From positions 1 through 64,000 of the forward strand of contig JAMWET010001348.1 of NCBI GenBank assembly GCA_024036415.1: DNA of 64,000 nt, in the 5' to 3' direction. Both the position numbers and the translations under genes were made by a program. The notes under the pieces are model-generated. The model worked only from the letters and a program-made list of their open reading frames with translations, made no database searches and was not told the origin of the DNA. The stretch comes from Prochilodus magdalenae (lineage: Eukaryota > Chordata > Actinopteri > Characiformes > Prochilodontidae). The stretch's first letter is position 1. Every line of letters begins with the position of its first letter. Below, one piece after another: positions 12,690 through 24,534 of this stretch.

Positions 12690-12988
12690 TGGTTGTGATG
12701 TCACACCCATAGTCATGTTTAACATTGCCAGTGGCAGTTTAGCACCGCCCGTTCCCACTGAAGTGGTGTGGAGTGCTGTTCTTGTGGGCAGATTTTCCGA
12801 CGTTGTGCCGTTCAGGGCTGTCAGGAGGTGAACGGATAATTGCAGCCTTCAAAAAGACAGATAAAGTTCTATTGTCTGGAAACTGATGATGCCACACAGC
12901 CATCTGTGGCGAGGAGTCCAGGAAGGCCTAGGATAGCCATTACTCAGCACAGTGCTACCAGACATAACAGTTAGCAGTTAGCATTCTC
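12690..12988 (+). repeat. Dispersed repeat, copy A (left flank of 22-bp array)
   Basis: It shares an ordered series of motifs with 14975-15325: CAGTTTAGC..CGCCC, GAAGTGG..TGGAG.GCTGTTCTTG, GCTGTCAGGA.GTGAA.GGATAATTGC, GGAAACTGATGATGCCACA, CAGCACAGTGCTACCAG and TTAGCAGTTAGCATTC. The copies are diverged by substitutions and indels. The family identity is unknown. Confidence 0.8.
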
Positions 12989-13211
12989 CTCCAAGCATGT
13001 GGAGCTCCAGTGATGTTGCGTCATTTTAACCCATAAGAGCCCAGAGCCGTTTCCCCATAAGGGAAGATAATGAAGGGTCAGTTATAAGATCATAAAAGAT
13101 CAGTCTTATTGTGACAAAGAGGTCACATGACATCTTCTGTAAATATCATAGAGTCATAATAATGGTACCATATGTCACAACAACAACAATTTCATAAGAA
13201 ATGACGTCAGA

Positions 13212-14780
13212 ATGGGTATATAGAATATGGGTATGTGTGATATAGAATATGGGTATATGCAGTATAGAATATGGGTGTATGTAATATAGAATATGGGTAT
13301 ATGTAATATAGAATATGGGTATATGTAGTATAGAATATGGGTATGTAATATAGAATATGGGTATATGTAATATAGAATATGGGTATATGTAATACAGAAT
13401 AGGGGTATATGTGATATAGAATATGGGTATATGTAATATAGAATATGGGTATATGTAATATAGTATATGGGTACATGTGATATAGAATATGGGTATATGT
13501 AATATAGTATATGGGCATGTGTAATATAGTATATGGGTATATGTAATATAGTATATGGGTATGTGTAATATAGTATATGGGTATGTGTAATATAGAATAT
13601 GGGTGTATGTGATATAGAATATGGGTATATGTGATACAGAATATGGGTATATGTAATATAGAATATGGGTATATGTAATATAGTATATGGGTACATGTGA
13701 TATAGAATATGGGTATATGTAATATAGTATATGGGCATGTGTAATATAGTATATGGGTATATGTAATATAGTATATGGGTATGTGTAATATAGTATATGG
13801 GTATGTGTAATATAGAATATGGGTGTATGTGATATAGAATATGGGTATATGTGATACAGAATATGGGTATATGTAATATAGTATATGGGCATGTGTAATA
13901 TAGTATATGGGTATATGTAATATAGTATATGGGTATGTGTAATATAGTATATGGGTATGTGTAATATAGAATATGGGTGTATGTGATATAGAATATGGGT
14001 ATATGTGATACAGAATATGGGTATATGTAATATAGAATATGGGTATATGTAATATAGTATATGGGTATATGTGATATAGAATATGGGTATATGTAATATA
14101 GTATATGGGTATGTGTAATATAGTATATGGGTATATGTAATATAGTATATGGGTATGTGTAATATAGTATATGGGTATGTGTAATATAGAATATGGGTGT
14201 ATGTGATATAGAATATGGGTATATGTGATACAGAATATGGGTATATGTAATATAGAATATGGGTATGTGTAATATAGTATATGGGTATGTGTAATATAGA
14301 ATATGGGTATATGTAATATAGAATATGGGTATATGTAATATAGTATATGGGTATGTGTAATATAGTATATGGGTATGTGTAATATAGAATATGGGTGTAT
14401 GTAATATAGAATATGGGTATGTGTGATATAGTATATGGGTATGTGTGATATAGAATATGGGTGTATGTGATATAGAATATGGGTATATGTAATATAGTAT
14501 ATGGGTATGTGTAATATAGAATATGGGTATATGTAATATAGTATATGGGTATATGTAATATAGTATATGGGTATGTGTAATATAGTATATGGGTATGTGT
14601 AATATAGAATATGGGTGTATGTAATATAGAATATGGGTATGTGTGATATAGTATATGGGTATGTGTGATATAGAATATGGGTGTATGTAATATAGAATAT
14701 GGGTATGTGTGATATAGTATATGGGTATGTGTGATATAGAATATGGGTGTATGTGATATAGTATATGGGTATATGGGTAT
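13212..14780. repeat. 22-bp minisatellite, about 71 copies
   Basis: The unit is ATGGGTATATGTAATATAGA followed by AT. Variants include GTGTGATATAG, GGGTGTATG, GATACAGAAT and GGGCATGTG. Blocks of several variant units recur in the same order, for example around 13500-13640, 13730-13860 and 13890-14010, so a higher-order pattern exists. On the minus strand two frames stay open for hundreds of codons (rich in THILYY and YPYTILHIPI); this follows from a stop-free unit and is not taken as coding. Confidence 0.95.
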
Positions 14781-14974
14781 GCTAGCCACCACAAAAGTGG
14801 ATAGAAAATTGTGTAAATAAAATGAAATGAAATATAAAGGTGTGACCTGAGGATTTTTTAAGATTAGCCCGTATATAGGTAGCTCTAGACCGTCCTCTCT
14901 TGTAATACCACCTTGTACCTGAAGAGGCGACAGTGAGTCACTGTAGCATGGAGTCAAACCAATCGAACATGAGA

Positions 14975-15325
14975 GGATGTGACAGCCATTGTCACATTTA
15001 ACCTTTAACCTACAGCAGTTTAGCCTCGCCCATTTCTGCTGAAGTGGCATGGAGCGCTGTTCTTGCAGGCAGTCCGTTGTTGAGTTTGGAGCTGAGGACA
15101 TGGGAATATTTCTACACCATGTGCTGTTCACAGCTGTCAGGAAGTGAATGGATAATTGCCGCCTCCAAACAGACAGCCCTATTGTTGGGAAACTGATGAT
15201 GCCACAGCCGTCCATGGAGAGGAGTGTAGTCTAAGAAGGGTCTAACCTATCTTAAGACTAACTTTTGGGCGAGCTGGAATGGCCATTAATCAGCACAGTG
15301 CTACCAGTTAGCAGTTAGCATTCAA
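14975..15325 (+). repeat. Dispersed repeat, copy B (right flank of 22-bp array)
   Basis: Diverged direct copy of 12690-12988, with about 50 extra bases between the TCCATGGAGAGGAGT and CAGCACAGTGCTACC parts. Both copies have the same orientation on either side of the minisatellite. Confidence 0.8.
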
Positions 15326-16287
15326 CAAGTAAAATGGCGAGTCACTGTAGGAGTGGAATCAGTCCAACATGCTGGACCCGACCTGCTGTTCCCGGTTAAA
15401 TCAATTACGAGGGAGGTAGCCAATGAAGGAGGATGTTAACACCACAATGGTTGACGCCACCACCTCTGTGGTCTGCTCTCTACAAGAAACCACGTTCAGC
15501 AGGAAACCGAAGAACCAAAGAGTTAACACTGGTGCTGCTTTCCACCACTAGAGATGCTCCTGGAGAGGCGATGGATGAAGTCTGATGCTGGGCTCTCCAC
15601 GTTTCTTCTAGATGGGAACGTAGATGGACATATTTCCCTGTTTCCCTGGAGAAAAAGTAGAACCTGGTCCTTTAAAATCAGCCACCATCCCTAAAAACTC
15701 CCCGGGCTTGGCCATAACAGCCTCAGCTCCGTCATGCGACTTCACCCCAACCCATAAATGTTAGCGTTCCCGTGGTGATCTCGACAAAACCAGAGCTTTT
15801 TTGGTTAACAAAGAGCTATGACTTCAGACCCCCCTGTTTGGAGTGACACCTTATATTTTCTTTCACAGCGACGAAACACGGACCCACACATTGACACGTT
15901 CGAGCGAGTCATTTCCTGGTCAGCCATAGATATGGATCGATGCGAGGCTGTTACACGATCCACATGGCCCTCTGACTTCCTTCTGCAAACAGTGCTGTGA
16001 CAGGGGAGGTCAGCGCCCAACCCAAAGCAGCCTCACTCAAGAAACCAGAAAAAAAAGCCACGTCTTCCAGAGCAGCGCTGGGCACATGGGGAAACGGGCT
16101 AGGGTTTCACCCAATGGTTTCTGTCAGTTGGAGGGGCATTTGTACCGTTCACATCACGGCTGGGAACTGACTTAATGGAATCAACTGGTAAGGAATGTCC
16201 ATATACTTTAGGCATATTGACTGAGTACTGTTTCACATAACACAGCAATGGAACAGTATTATAGGCAGCATAATCCACCATAATCTA
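15326..16287. other. Low-copy DNA, no gene recognised
   Basis: Small overlapping frames at 15805-16020 (both strands) look like chance. No domain, splice structure or repeat is recognised. Confidence 0.4.
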
Positions 16288-16815
16288 CACTCATCGTCAG
16301 AAGAACAGCTGCACCCAGAAGGAGGTGTGGGAGTGCGGTGCTGTTGGGAGGGAAAGTTAAAGGTGACCAGGATCAATAACTGATGATAAATTTAGGCTGA
16401 TATGATCAATATTTATTGAGCTACACATACAGAAGTCTGTCTCTCAGTATGGCGTCAGGCCGCCATGTTTGCTAACCCAACACGCCAGACGTCTCGGTAT
16501 GGAGCAGTAGAGGTTCCTAATGGAGTCCTGTGATAATCCATCCCATGCAGCTTGAATATCCTCACACAGTTACTGCAGATGGTGCGATAGGGGTGGAGGT
16601 GGAGGGACACCAGGCCTTCTGGACGTGTGACAACAGACTGCTCATCGTGGTGCTGACCACGGTGCCTCCACACACGGATTCGTTGGGCGTCTCCACCAAG
16701 ACTAAAGCTGGACTCGTCACTGAAGATGACCCGCTGCCATTCTGAGTCACTCCATGACAGTCTGGTATGACACCACTGCAGTCTTTGGTGACGGTGACGT
16801 AGGTGCGGCACAAAG
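16288..16815 (-). mobile_element. Tc1-like element, internally deleted, minus copy
   Basis: The minus-strand frame encodes a DDE-transposase segment: LQWCHTRLSWSDSEWQRVIF, then SDESSFSLGGDAQRIRVWRH. The DES holds the first catalytic aspartate. After VVTRPEG the frame changes. The C-terminal part (DYHRTPLGTSTAPYRDVW here; SQDTIRNLYSSIPRRLACWV in the correct frame) is joined without the second aspartate and the last catalytic acid. The same junction occurs in the copies at 30.9, 38.2 and 60.9 kb. The 3' untranslated end (AAGGTGACCAGGATCAATAA) is shared with 60653-61250. Confidence 0.85.
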
Positions 16816-16884
16816 CGTACAGGAGCAATCTATGGATGAGATTTCCTGACTCTGCCTCATTGGGGATGATGGTGTGAATTACTC

Positions 16885-17055
16885 TCATTGCATGGCTTTT
16901 AGTACTCTTCCTAAGGCAACGAATCCGTGTGTCCGGCACAAAGTCACCTCAGCATGAACAGTCTGTTGTCACAAGTCCATATGGCCTTGTCTCCTCCCTC
17001 ACCTCCACCCCTACCGTGAACCATGATTGCAGGAATGCTGTGTGAGGATAGGTTA
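16885..17055 (+). mobile_element. Tc1-like fragment, plus, facing the previous copy
   Basis: CAACGAATCCGTGTGT, CTCACCTCCACCCCTACCG and TGCAGGAATGCTGTGTGAGG match the sense strand of the copy at 30699-31175 in order. This diverged piece of the same subfamily lies in inverted orientation right beside the minus copy. Confidence 0.65.
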
Positions 17056-17076
17056 ACCTCTCCTAAAGATCCTATA

Positions 17077-17325
17077 TCGTCGCTGTCCAAAGAAAAACAG
17101 GTATCTCCAAAATGGCAACTTAACAGGAGAGGCCAAAAACCTCATTTAATTTGAATGGAAGTCAATGGAACCAGACATCTTTCCAAGTGGTTTTGGGCCA
17201 CTTCTGTTGGTCCATTCTTCAGGAAATTCCCACACAGTGTAAACAGCAGGTCATGTGATCAAATGAGGTATTAAAATAAAAATCAACAAAAATGGAGATA
17301 CATGTTTTTCTTTGGACAGCGACGA
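17077..17325 (+). mobile_element. MITE copy 1 (249 bp, TA target site)
   Basis: The terminal inverted repeats are about 35 bp and begin TCGTCGCTGTCCAAAGAAAA at both ends. The dinucleotide TA flanks both ends (17075-17076, 17326-17327). Other copies are at 28417-28665 (inverted, also 249 bp) and 50224-50468 (245 bp). There is no coding capacity. TA duplication suggests mobilisation by a Tc1/mariner-type transposase, which is inference. Confidence 0.85.
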
Positions 17326-17327
17326 TA

Positions 17328-18395
17328 TGCTAGGAGGTATGGAACATCCGGCTGTGTATTTGAGGGGGCTGTGAGTGAAAATCCCATCAAGTGGAAGTTA
17401 TGAGTGTCATCCTCTGAAATAATGGCTTAATATTTTCTCCGGGTTAAGCCTATCTCCGCTCCCCTCGTCCGTCACCCCAAACAGGCTGGGTTAAACTTAT
17501 CCCTCCAAAGCCGCCAGCTCTGATGAGTTTGGTTAAGTTACATTAAAGCGTGACCATGGTGACGTAAATATGGTTTCCAATTCCTGAAGCCTAGCGGAGA
17601 TAATCACAGACTGCGAGCGGGGGAATTTCTTTTTTCGAGCAAGAACATATTTTCATATGGCCCAACAAAGTGAAAAATAGAGCCTGATTTACATTCTGGC
17701 TTCCCCTGCCCCCAGGGCAGCAGGGGTCACTTGAAATGTAAGTGGCTGCAAGATATGAAGTGCAGCTCTATTTGCTGGTATAACGGCAGTGTCTCTCCAC
17801 AACACACGGCTCTCTCCGTGGTTTCCTGGCTTTTCGGACCCTCTGAACCGGGGCGAAAGCAAATACAGCGCACTCCTTGCGCTTTACAAGCGAGCTGGCC
17901 TAGCTTTGCTTCTCTGGGGCCGCGTGGTGCAGGGATTTACATGAGTCCTAAGTGCATCTGTTCCAGGGAATCTATTCATCATTCCGTGTAGGTCACCTCC
18001 AGGCTCCGGCTGCAAACTGAATCCAGACTCGGGCCCGGCCTCAAAGCTAATGTGACACTGAGGTAAATACAATTAAGCTCAGCCAGAGGAAAGTCTGGCT
18101 TATTACTGTTTATCTTTAAACCCGACTCCCTGCCTCCGCCTGGCTCCGCGCCAGCAGACATCTAGCCTTTCTTTTTTTTTTTCTTCGTTCTGGTCGAGAA
18201 GCCGTTCGTATGTGGCGGAGGAGAGAAAATACCAGTCCTACTTGTTGGCATAGCTTTTTTTCCCTTGACCTTTCGCATGCATGTTACCACTATGAATATT
18301 TGCTGAACAGATTATTACTCATGTGGCGACAGATAAGCAAAAGCAGTCCCACACGCTGGAGCGAACTGACGTGATAGAGATACTGACAGTTTATG
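17328..18395. other. Low-copy DNA, possible regulatory stretch
   Basis: The composition is mixed, with no protein match in the small frames at 17731-18161. It includes the RFX-like palindrome at 17550. It could be a conserved non-coding element; the sequence alone does not show this. Confidence 0.4.
17550..17567 (+). promoter_or_regulatory. Candidate RFX X-box overlapping a CRE-like site
   Basis: GTGACCATGGTGAC fits the RFX palindrome GTNRCC-N2-GGYNAC. Its end overlaps TGACGTAA, an ATF/CREB-like site, and a CCAAT lies about 13 bp further on. The match is to consensus only and could be chance. Confidence 0.3.
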
Positions 18396-19215
18396 TGCTG
18401 CAGCATGATATTGTCAGTGCAGTGAGTTCAAATTAAAATTACAGCATGAATTTAATGATTTGTGGATTTCTACATACACTCATAGTGGCAGTGGGCTATG
18501 TTTTAGAAGACTGAATAAAAAGTAACATAATAAAATACCTGGTTTTTCCAATTTCATTCATATTCACTGAATTTTTACCAAATTTTTCAAATTTTCTACA
18601 CATTTAGTGCAATTCTGGGTAAAAGAGGACAATTTTAAAGAAAACCCTTGCTGTGAATTCTGATACATTTTCCACAGACCTTATAAAAAAACTATTTTGG
18701 CTACAAACAGGGTTTTTTTTCAACAAGGGTTTTTTTCTGCAAATTTTCTCAAAAATTTGTTAAATATTCAGTGAAATTTCCAGATTTTGCAAATTTTCAG
18801 TTGCAAATTTTCAAGAACTTTAATAATAAAGAATTTTTGGTAGTGAAATATTTTCCAGTCTATCAGGGCGCAATTGTCTGTACGTTCAGTACAATTGTAA
18901 AACAATTAAACTACATCAATTATACAATTTAAAATGTAAATTATTGAAAATAATTTGGCATAGAAGTTTATCATTGTAAATTTTCTATGAAATTTGGTGA
19001 ATATTGTCGATTTTCTAAAGATTTGTAAATAATCATTGTACATTCTAAATAGGAAAAGGATATTTCACAGATCTTAATTTACATTTTTTGCAAATTTGCT
19101 GCAAATTTGAATATGATTTTTGTGGATTGTCGATAGGGTATTCAATTTTGGGACACTTGCTGTAAACATATCTTGAGTTTTCTGCAGAATTTTCAAAACA
19201 CGGTCAAAGTGAACA
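18396..19215. repeat. AT-rich dispersed repeat, copy 1
   Basis: Sequence rich in AAATTTTC, TGCAAATTT and TTTTCTGCA motifs. It shares motif order with 20460-20960: ATGATATTGTCAGT, TTCAAATTAAAATTACAGCATGAA, GTGGGCTATGTT, CTTGCTGTG. It is old and diverged, with no coding frame. Confidence 0.6.
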
Positions 19216-19855
19216 GGCCTGTCAAGCAGTATTCACATGCAGCGATTTATGTTTCCTATGCATCATGTTATGTTGTATTGTATATGGATTCATATCATAT
19301 ATACCCTTATGATTCAATCCCATCTTTACACTGCTAGATTCCTTTAGCAGGGATGGAAAGCCGTACAGCAGAGAAGTGGGCTTTCATCGCTGCCTCATTA
19401 TTTGAACTTCGCTGTATGAGCGAAGCATGCGATTGGCTTTCATGTGAGTTGGGTGGGATGGTGTAAAGCAGTCTGGTGCTCGTCCTGTTGCTCTTTGGTC
19501 CCCCAGCAACTCCATCTGTTTCTGCTTATCTCATTTCACTAATGCTGTACACTCCTCCACAGCCGACCTCTGTCAGAGAGGGACCCTTATCTTGAGTTTC
19601 AGATAGATGAACTCGGGGTTAACTCTATTAGGCTACTCTGAAAGGCGATAACTTGCTTTAGTGACATGTAAAGGGTTAATGGAATGTTTGAAGAAGGTTG
19701 TATGTTCAAAACTCTAATCCTGATATATTGCATTGGCTCATATCTTTAATAAAGACCGCTAGGCTTATCTGCCATATGTAGCCAGTATGAATCCAAACAG
19801 GCTCATAGCTACAGAACTAGATATAGTACACAGCGCCGATGCTGTGCTATAATAA
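19216..19855. other. Low-copy DNA, no feature recognised
   Basis: No open frame of note and no repeat identified. Confidence 0.35.
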
Positions 19856-20036
19856 TAACTGGTCAACATGCAGCAGTCCTGTGGTCAGAATCCGACTAAT
19901 GATGAATGGGGTGGAGGAGGCTGATAAACTGTGCAGCAACAGATGGACCACAGACTGTAACTGTATACCTCTATAGTGGCTAGGTGTTTCCAATGAAGTG
20001 GCCAGCGAGTGGGAGTACAGGGTAGGTGTGACAGTC
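19856..20036. repeat. Fragment related to the foldback element
   Basis: It contains CTGTGCAGCAACAGATGG, CAGACTGTAACTGTA and GTGGCCAGCGAGTGG, resembling parts of 59085-59175 and 42175-42300. Partial and diverged. Confidence 0.5.
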
Positions 20037-20459
20037 AATGGTGAACCATGACGTTTAGAGTTAGACCTTCAATTTGAGCCATACATGTCAAAGCTTGATC
20101 AAAACACAAAGGAATAAGCCCATGTCTATGAAGCGCTAACATCTGCTAGCGCTCTAGTAGCTTGTTAGCACTAAGCTAATGGTAATTTACTTATACACTT
20201 TCTGATGAGGCTAAAAATGAGCTTCTTATGTGAATTTTTTCAGTCCACCTTAAACTTTTATTCTAAGGTGCTTAGGCATCATATTCTTATAGTGTCAGTT
20301 TTTAGGTTTAATGTATGTAAATTAATAAAAATAGTGCATAAAAATTTGCAGGAAAAATGAGTTTAAATTTCAAAAATGCACAAAAAGATCATCATGATTT
20401 TTTTAGACTGGTTTATGAAAAGCAAAAAATATATAATTTGGCAATAAAAGACAATTTAA
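20037..20459. other. AT-rich DNA, no feature recognised
   Basis: AT-rich intergenic sequence with no open frame or identified repeat. Confidence 0.35.
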
Positions 20460-20960
20460 AGTGTTGCAATATGATTTTGTCAGTAGCGTTACTCGTACAA
20501 CACTAAAAGGTTTCAAATTCAAATTCAAATTACAACATGAAAACAATATTTGCAAATTTCATCATACATTTTTTGTGTATGTGGGCTATGTTGTATCACG
20601 TTTAATGTAATGTGCTACATGTAATAAAAACATTTTCTGCAAATATGGGTGAATTTTCAGTGAATGTTCTACAGAGCATTTCTAATTTTCCACAAATTTA
20701 CTGCACGTTTGGGTAAATTTCGATTTTAATTGTTTAAACAAAGATTCTTTTTGCAGGGAACGCTTTGCTGTGCATTATTCTAACAATTTTCTAAAATATA
20801 TATTATAATTTTTCTTCACCGTTTTTGTGTTTCTGCAAATTTGCCTGGAATTTTGGTGAATATTTCTCAAATTTTCTACAGATTTTTAAATTATTGTGTG
20901 TTTTTTCTTTTTTTCTTTTTTCTTTTTGCACATTTGCTGTGATTTTTGGTGTTAATCCTT
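20460..20960. repeat. AT-rich dispersed repeat, copy 2
   Basis: Diverged direct copy of 18396-19215: ATGATTTTGTCAGT, CAAATTCAAATTACAACATG, GTGGGCTATGTT and GCTTTGCTGTGCATT follow in the same order. Confidence 0.6.
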
Positions 20961-22239
20961 GTACTAGTAGCAGTACCAAAACAGAACCCCCACCTCCCCG
21001 CACACCAAACATATCTAAGTCATAGCTCATGCAGTAAAACGGTGGGCACTGTGTAAATGTCTTTTTGGGTCAACAATCATGGGCTTCTCTTTGTTAACAA
21101 CGCATTAGCAGCATTAGCACCTTAGCCATGCATTCGATCATGAAATCTGGCTACGGTTAGAATGCCTCTGTAGCTCATACCAAACGTCCCAATCTGATTA
21201 AAGACACCAGGCTAAGGGTGGCTGACCTATGATCTGACAATCAAACCAGGCAATCAGTATCTCGCCTTAGCCTTGCGTGACAATAAACCTCATGAGCTTT
21301 TGCTTCCTGCTCAGAATGGCTCCTTCAAAACATGCCAGCATGTGATAGCTCCTAGCCACACATCCAATCTGTAAGCCTTTAGAGGCATGGTAGACATCGG
21401 TATGATATATCTGGGCCTGCCCTTCCAGATAAGATCCATGTCTGTTGTCTGTCACTGTTTGTCTCTGAAGGGGTGCGGCCTGGTGGCTCCAAGACGAAGC
21501 CAGGCTGGGCCTCCTCTGTCCGAGGCTGGCTGAGAGAAAGGAGGATGGGGCCTGTTGGACTGCGGGGGTGGAATGTTGCGGGTAAATGTCCTGATAAATA
21601 CTGAGCTTGAGTTTGTGTAGTATGAGATACCATCGCTGAGGCCTGTTTGACCGCCAAGCCAGCCATAAATACGAAATGATGTGGACGGTACATGCCTGGA
21701 CGAAGGAGCGCTGGACCTATCTGGGCTATCAGCTTATGCAACATTTTTTTTTAACCACATTTTAATTAACTAGTCACGTAACATCAGCAAACCGATATCT
21801 CTAGATCCTTATCCCAATGTTTCCACCATAATAGAAAGATACCGGTGACTACATTGCCTCGTGAGTTTAGACAAACACCGCAGTAGACTGACTAGATAAA
21901 ATTCCTTTTGTGTTGTAGCCTTTGATTACTGTGGAGTAGAGTTCAGGTTCTTTTTAGCACCGATGAACCGGGACTATTGGATCTAAGGCTTCAGTTCAGG
22001 CCATAAATGTCCAAAATGTCCCAAAAAAAAACCCTCCTGTGTAATAACTCCAATTATTGCTAGTGATCCTATAGAATTACATTAAACCTTAAACCATATT
22101 TGACAAAATTTGAAGTCATTCCAGATTTCATTTGAAGTTTGTAGCGGACATTAACCTATATTTCATCTACTTTCAATTTTATAGTGACGGTTTAGGAGTG
22201 ACATCAATTTCTAACAACTGACTAAAACCTAGATATAAC
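20961..22239. other. Low-copy DNA, no gene recognised
   Basis: A 121-codon minus-strand frame at 21379-21744 has no recognisable domain and looks accidental. No repeat family identified. Confidence 0.4.
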
Positions 22240-23985
22240 GCTCTCTTGAGATTCACAGACATCTGTCCTCAAGGAGAGATGACATTTTCCTTTAGAAGTT
22301 GCTGGTTTAATTCAGAATTCAAAGTTTCATTAATGATGGTGAGCTGTCCTGGCCTAGATGCTGCAAAACAGGCCCGAACTGTGATACTACCACCACCATG
22401 TTTCACAGATGGGATGGGGTATTGCTCCATCAATAATGGTGAGTTGTCCTGGCCCAGATGCAGACGGACAGGCCCAAACTGTGATACTACCACCACCATG
22501 TTTCACAGATGGGATCGGGTATTGTTCCATCAGTGATGGCGAGCAGTCCTGGCCCAGATGCTGCAAAACACGCCCAAACTGTGATACTATCACCACCATG
22601 TTGTACAGATGGGATGGGGTATTGTTCCATTAGTGATGGCGAGCTGTCCTGGCCTAGATGCTGCATAACAAGCCCGAACTGTGATACTACCACCACCATG
22701 TTTCACAGATAGCTCGAAGCATTGCTCCATCAATAATGGCGAGCCGTCCTGGCCCAGTTGCAGGCAAACAAGCCCAAACTGTGATACTACCACCACCATG
22801 TTTTACAGATGGGATGGAGTATTGTTCCATCAGTGATGGCAAGCCGTCCTGGCCCAGATTCAGAAAAACAGGCCCAAACCATGATCCTGCCACCACCATG
22901 TGTTAGAGATGGCATGCCTTATTGCTCCATCAAAAATGGCGAGTTGTCCTGGCCCAGATGCAGACGAACAGGCCCAAACTCTGATACTACCACCACCATG
23001 TTTCACAGATGGGATCGGGTATTGTTCCTTCAGTGATGGTGAGCCGTCCTGGCCCAGATGCTGCAAAACAGGCCCAAACCATGATACTACCACCACCATG
23101 TTTTACAGATAGCACGCAGTATTGCTCCATCAATGATGGTGAGCCGCCCTGGCCCAGATGCTGCAAAACAAGCCCACACTGTGATACTACCACCACCATG
23201 TTTCACAGATGGGATCGGGTATTGTTCCATCAGTGATGGCAAGCCGTCCTGGCCCAGATTCAGAAAAACATGCCCAAACCATGATCCTGCCACCACCATG
23301 TGTTAGAGATGGCATGCCTTATTGCTCCATCAATGATGTCGAGCCGTCCTGGCCCAGATGCTGCAAAACAAGCCCACACTGTGATACCACCACCACCATG
23401 TTTCACAGATGGGATCGGGTATTGTTCCATCAGTGATGGCGAGCCATCCTGGCCCAGATGCTGCAAAACAGGCCCAAACCATGATACTACCACCACCATG
23501 TTCTACAGATAGCACGCGGTATTCTCCATCAATGATGGCGAGCCGTCCTGGCCCAGATGCGACAAACAAGCCCACACTGTGATACTACCACCACCATGTT
23601 TCACAGATGGGATGGAGTATTGTTCCATCAATGATGGCGAGCTGTCCTGGCCCAGATGCAGACGAAACGTGTTCTCTCCCGAATGGTGGGATCTATGAAC
23701 ATTATCATTAGCCAGTGTGAGAGAGGCCTTTAGTTAGTTGCTTAGAAGTTACTCTGGATTCCTTTGTGACCTTGCAGACCGTTCCATGCCTTGCTCTGGG
23801 CGAGATCTTTCTTGGTGAACCACTACTGGAGAGGGTAACAATGGACTTAAAATTCCTCCATTTGTAAACACTCTGTCTGTGGATGGTGGAGTCTAAACTC
23901 TGATGGCTTTGTAACCTTTTCCAGCCTGATGAAAATCAACAACTCATTTTCAGAGGTCCTCAGAAACCATCATTGTTTGGGCCAT
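22240..23985 (-). pseudogene. Tc1-like transposase gene remnant with internal expansion
   Basis: Read on the minus strand this is a Tc1-type transposase gene. Its start is an ATG at 23985, followed by decayed N-terminal sequence to about 23670; the frame is broken. It resembles a common teleost Tc1 subfamily, recalled rather than searched. The part coding for the first catalytic aspartate is missing. The segment around the [15 protein letters not shown] motif is amplified into thirteen units of 100 bp. Beyond the array the frame runs TLNSELNQQLLKENVISP and is lost near 22269, before the last catalytic acid. The copy is inactive. Confidence 0.85.
22324..23665 (-). repeat. 100-bp tandem repeat made from transposase sequence
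   Basis: Thirteen units with an almost exact 100-bp period; the CCACCACCATG motif ends at 22400, 22500 and so on to about 23598. On the minus strand each unit codes for [19 protein letters not shown] and IDGAIPHPI-like residues. Because 100 is not divisible by 3, each unit shifts frame against the next. Units 22801-23200 and 23201-23598 form a 400-bp higher-order repeat, marked by TGTTAGAGATGGCATGCC and AGATAGCACGC. Confidence 0.95.
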
Positions 23986-24154
23986 GATACACTTCTACAA
24001 ACATGTGCTATGAAGATACGACTTATGGGCAACAGAATAATGTCACAAAGTGCTTTACAGTGCAACAGATGCAAGAAATTAAAAAAGAATAATTATAAAA
24101 TTACAGAATTTGTCTATGATTATTAATACATCAAATCAAGTCCAATAAAATAAA

Positions 24155-24515
24155 TACAGAAGTCTGTCTCTCAGTATGGCGTCAGGCCGCCGTGTTTGCT
24201 AACCCAACATGCCAGGCGTCTCGGTACGGAGCTGTAGAGGTTCCTAATGATAGGTGTCATTAGGTGTCCTGTGATAATCCATCCCAAGCAGCTTGAACAT
24301 CCTCACACAGTTCCAGAAGATGGTGCGGTAGGGGTGGAGGTGGAGTGACACCAGGTCTTCTGGTGACCACGGTGCCTCCACACACGGATTCGTTGGTCGT
24401 CTCCACCAAGACTAAAGCGGGACTCGTCACTGAAGATGACCCGCTGCCATTCTGAGTCACTCCACGACAGTCTGGCACCACCATTGCAGTCTTTGGTGAC
24501 GGTGTTGTGGTGGGC
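24155..24515 (-). mobile_element. Tc1-like element, internally deleted, minus copy
   Basis: Same subfamily as 16288-16815. The minus frame reads WSDSEWQRVIFSDESRFSLG then GDDQRIRVWRHRGHQKTW. It has a further deletion just after the RIRVWRHRG segment, compared with the sister copies. Its 3' end, starting ACAGAAGTCTGTCTCTCAGT on the plus strand, is shared by the family. Confidence 0.8.
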
Positions 24516-24534
24516 ATTGCTGCTCACTGTATGT

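Noticed and set aside
13146..15215. 689-codon minus-strand open frame rich in THILYY/YPYTIL
   Set aside because: It is the 22-bp minisatellite read through; other frames are also open, unit length is not codon-constrained, and its ends lie in an unrelated dispersed repeat.
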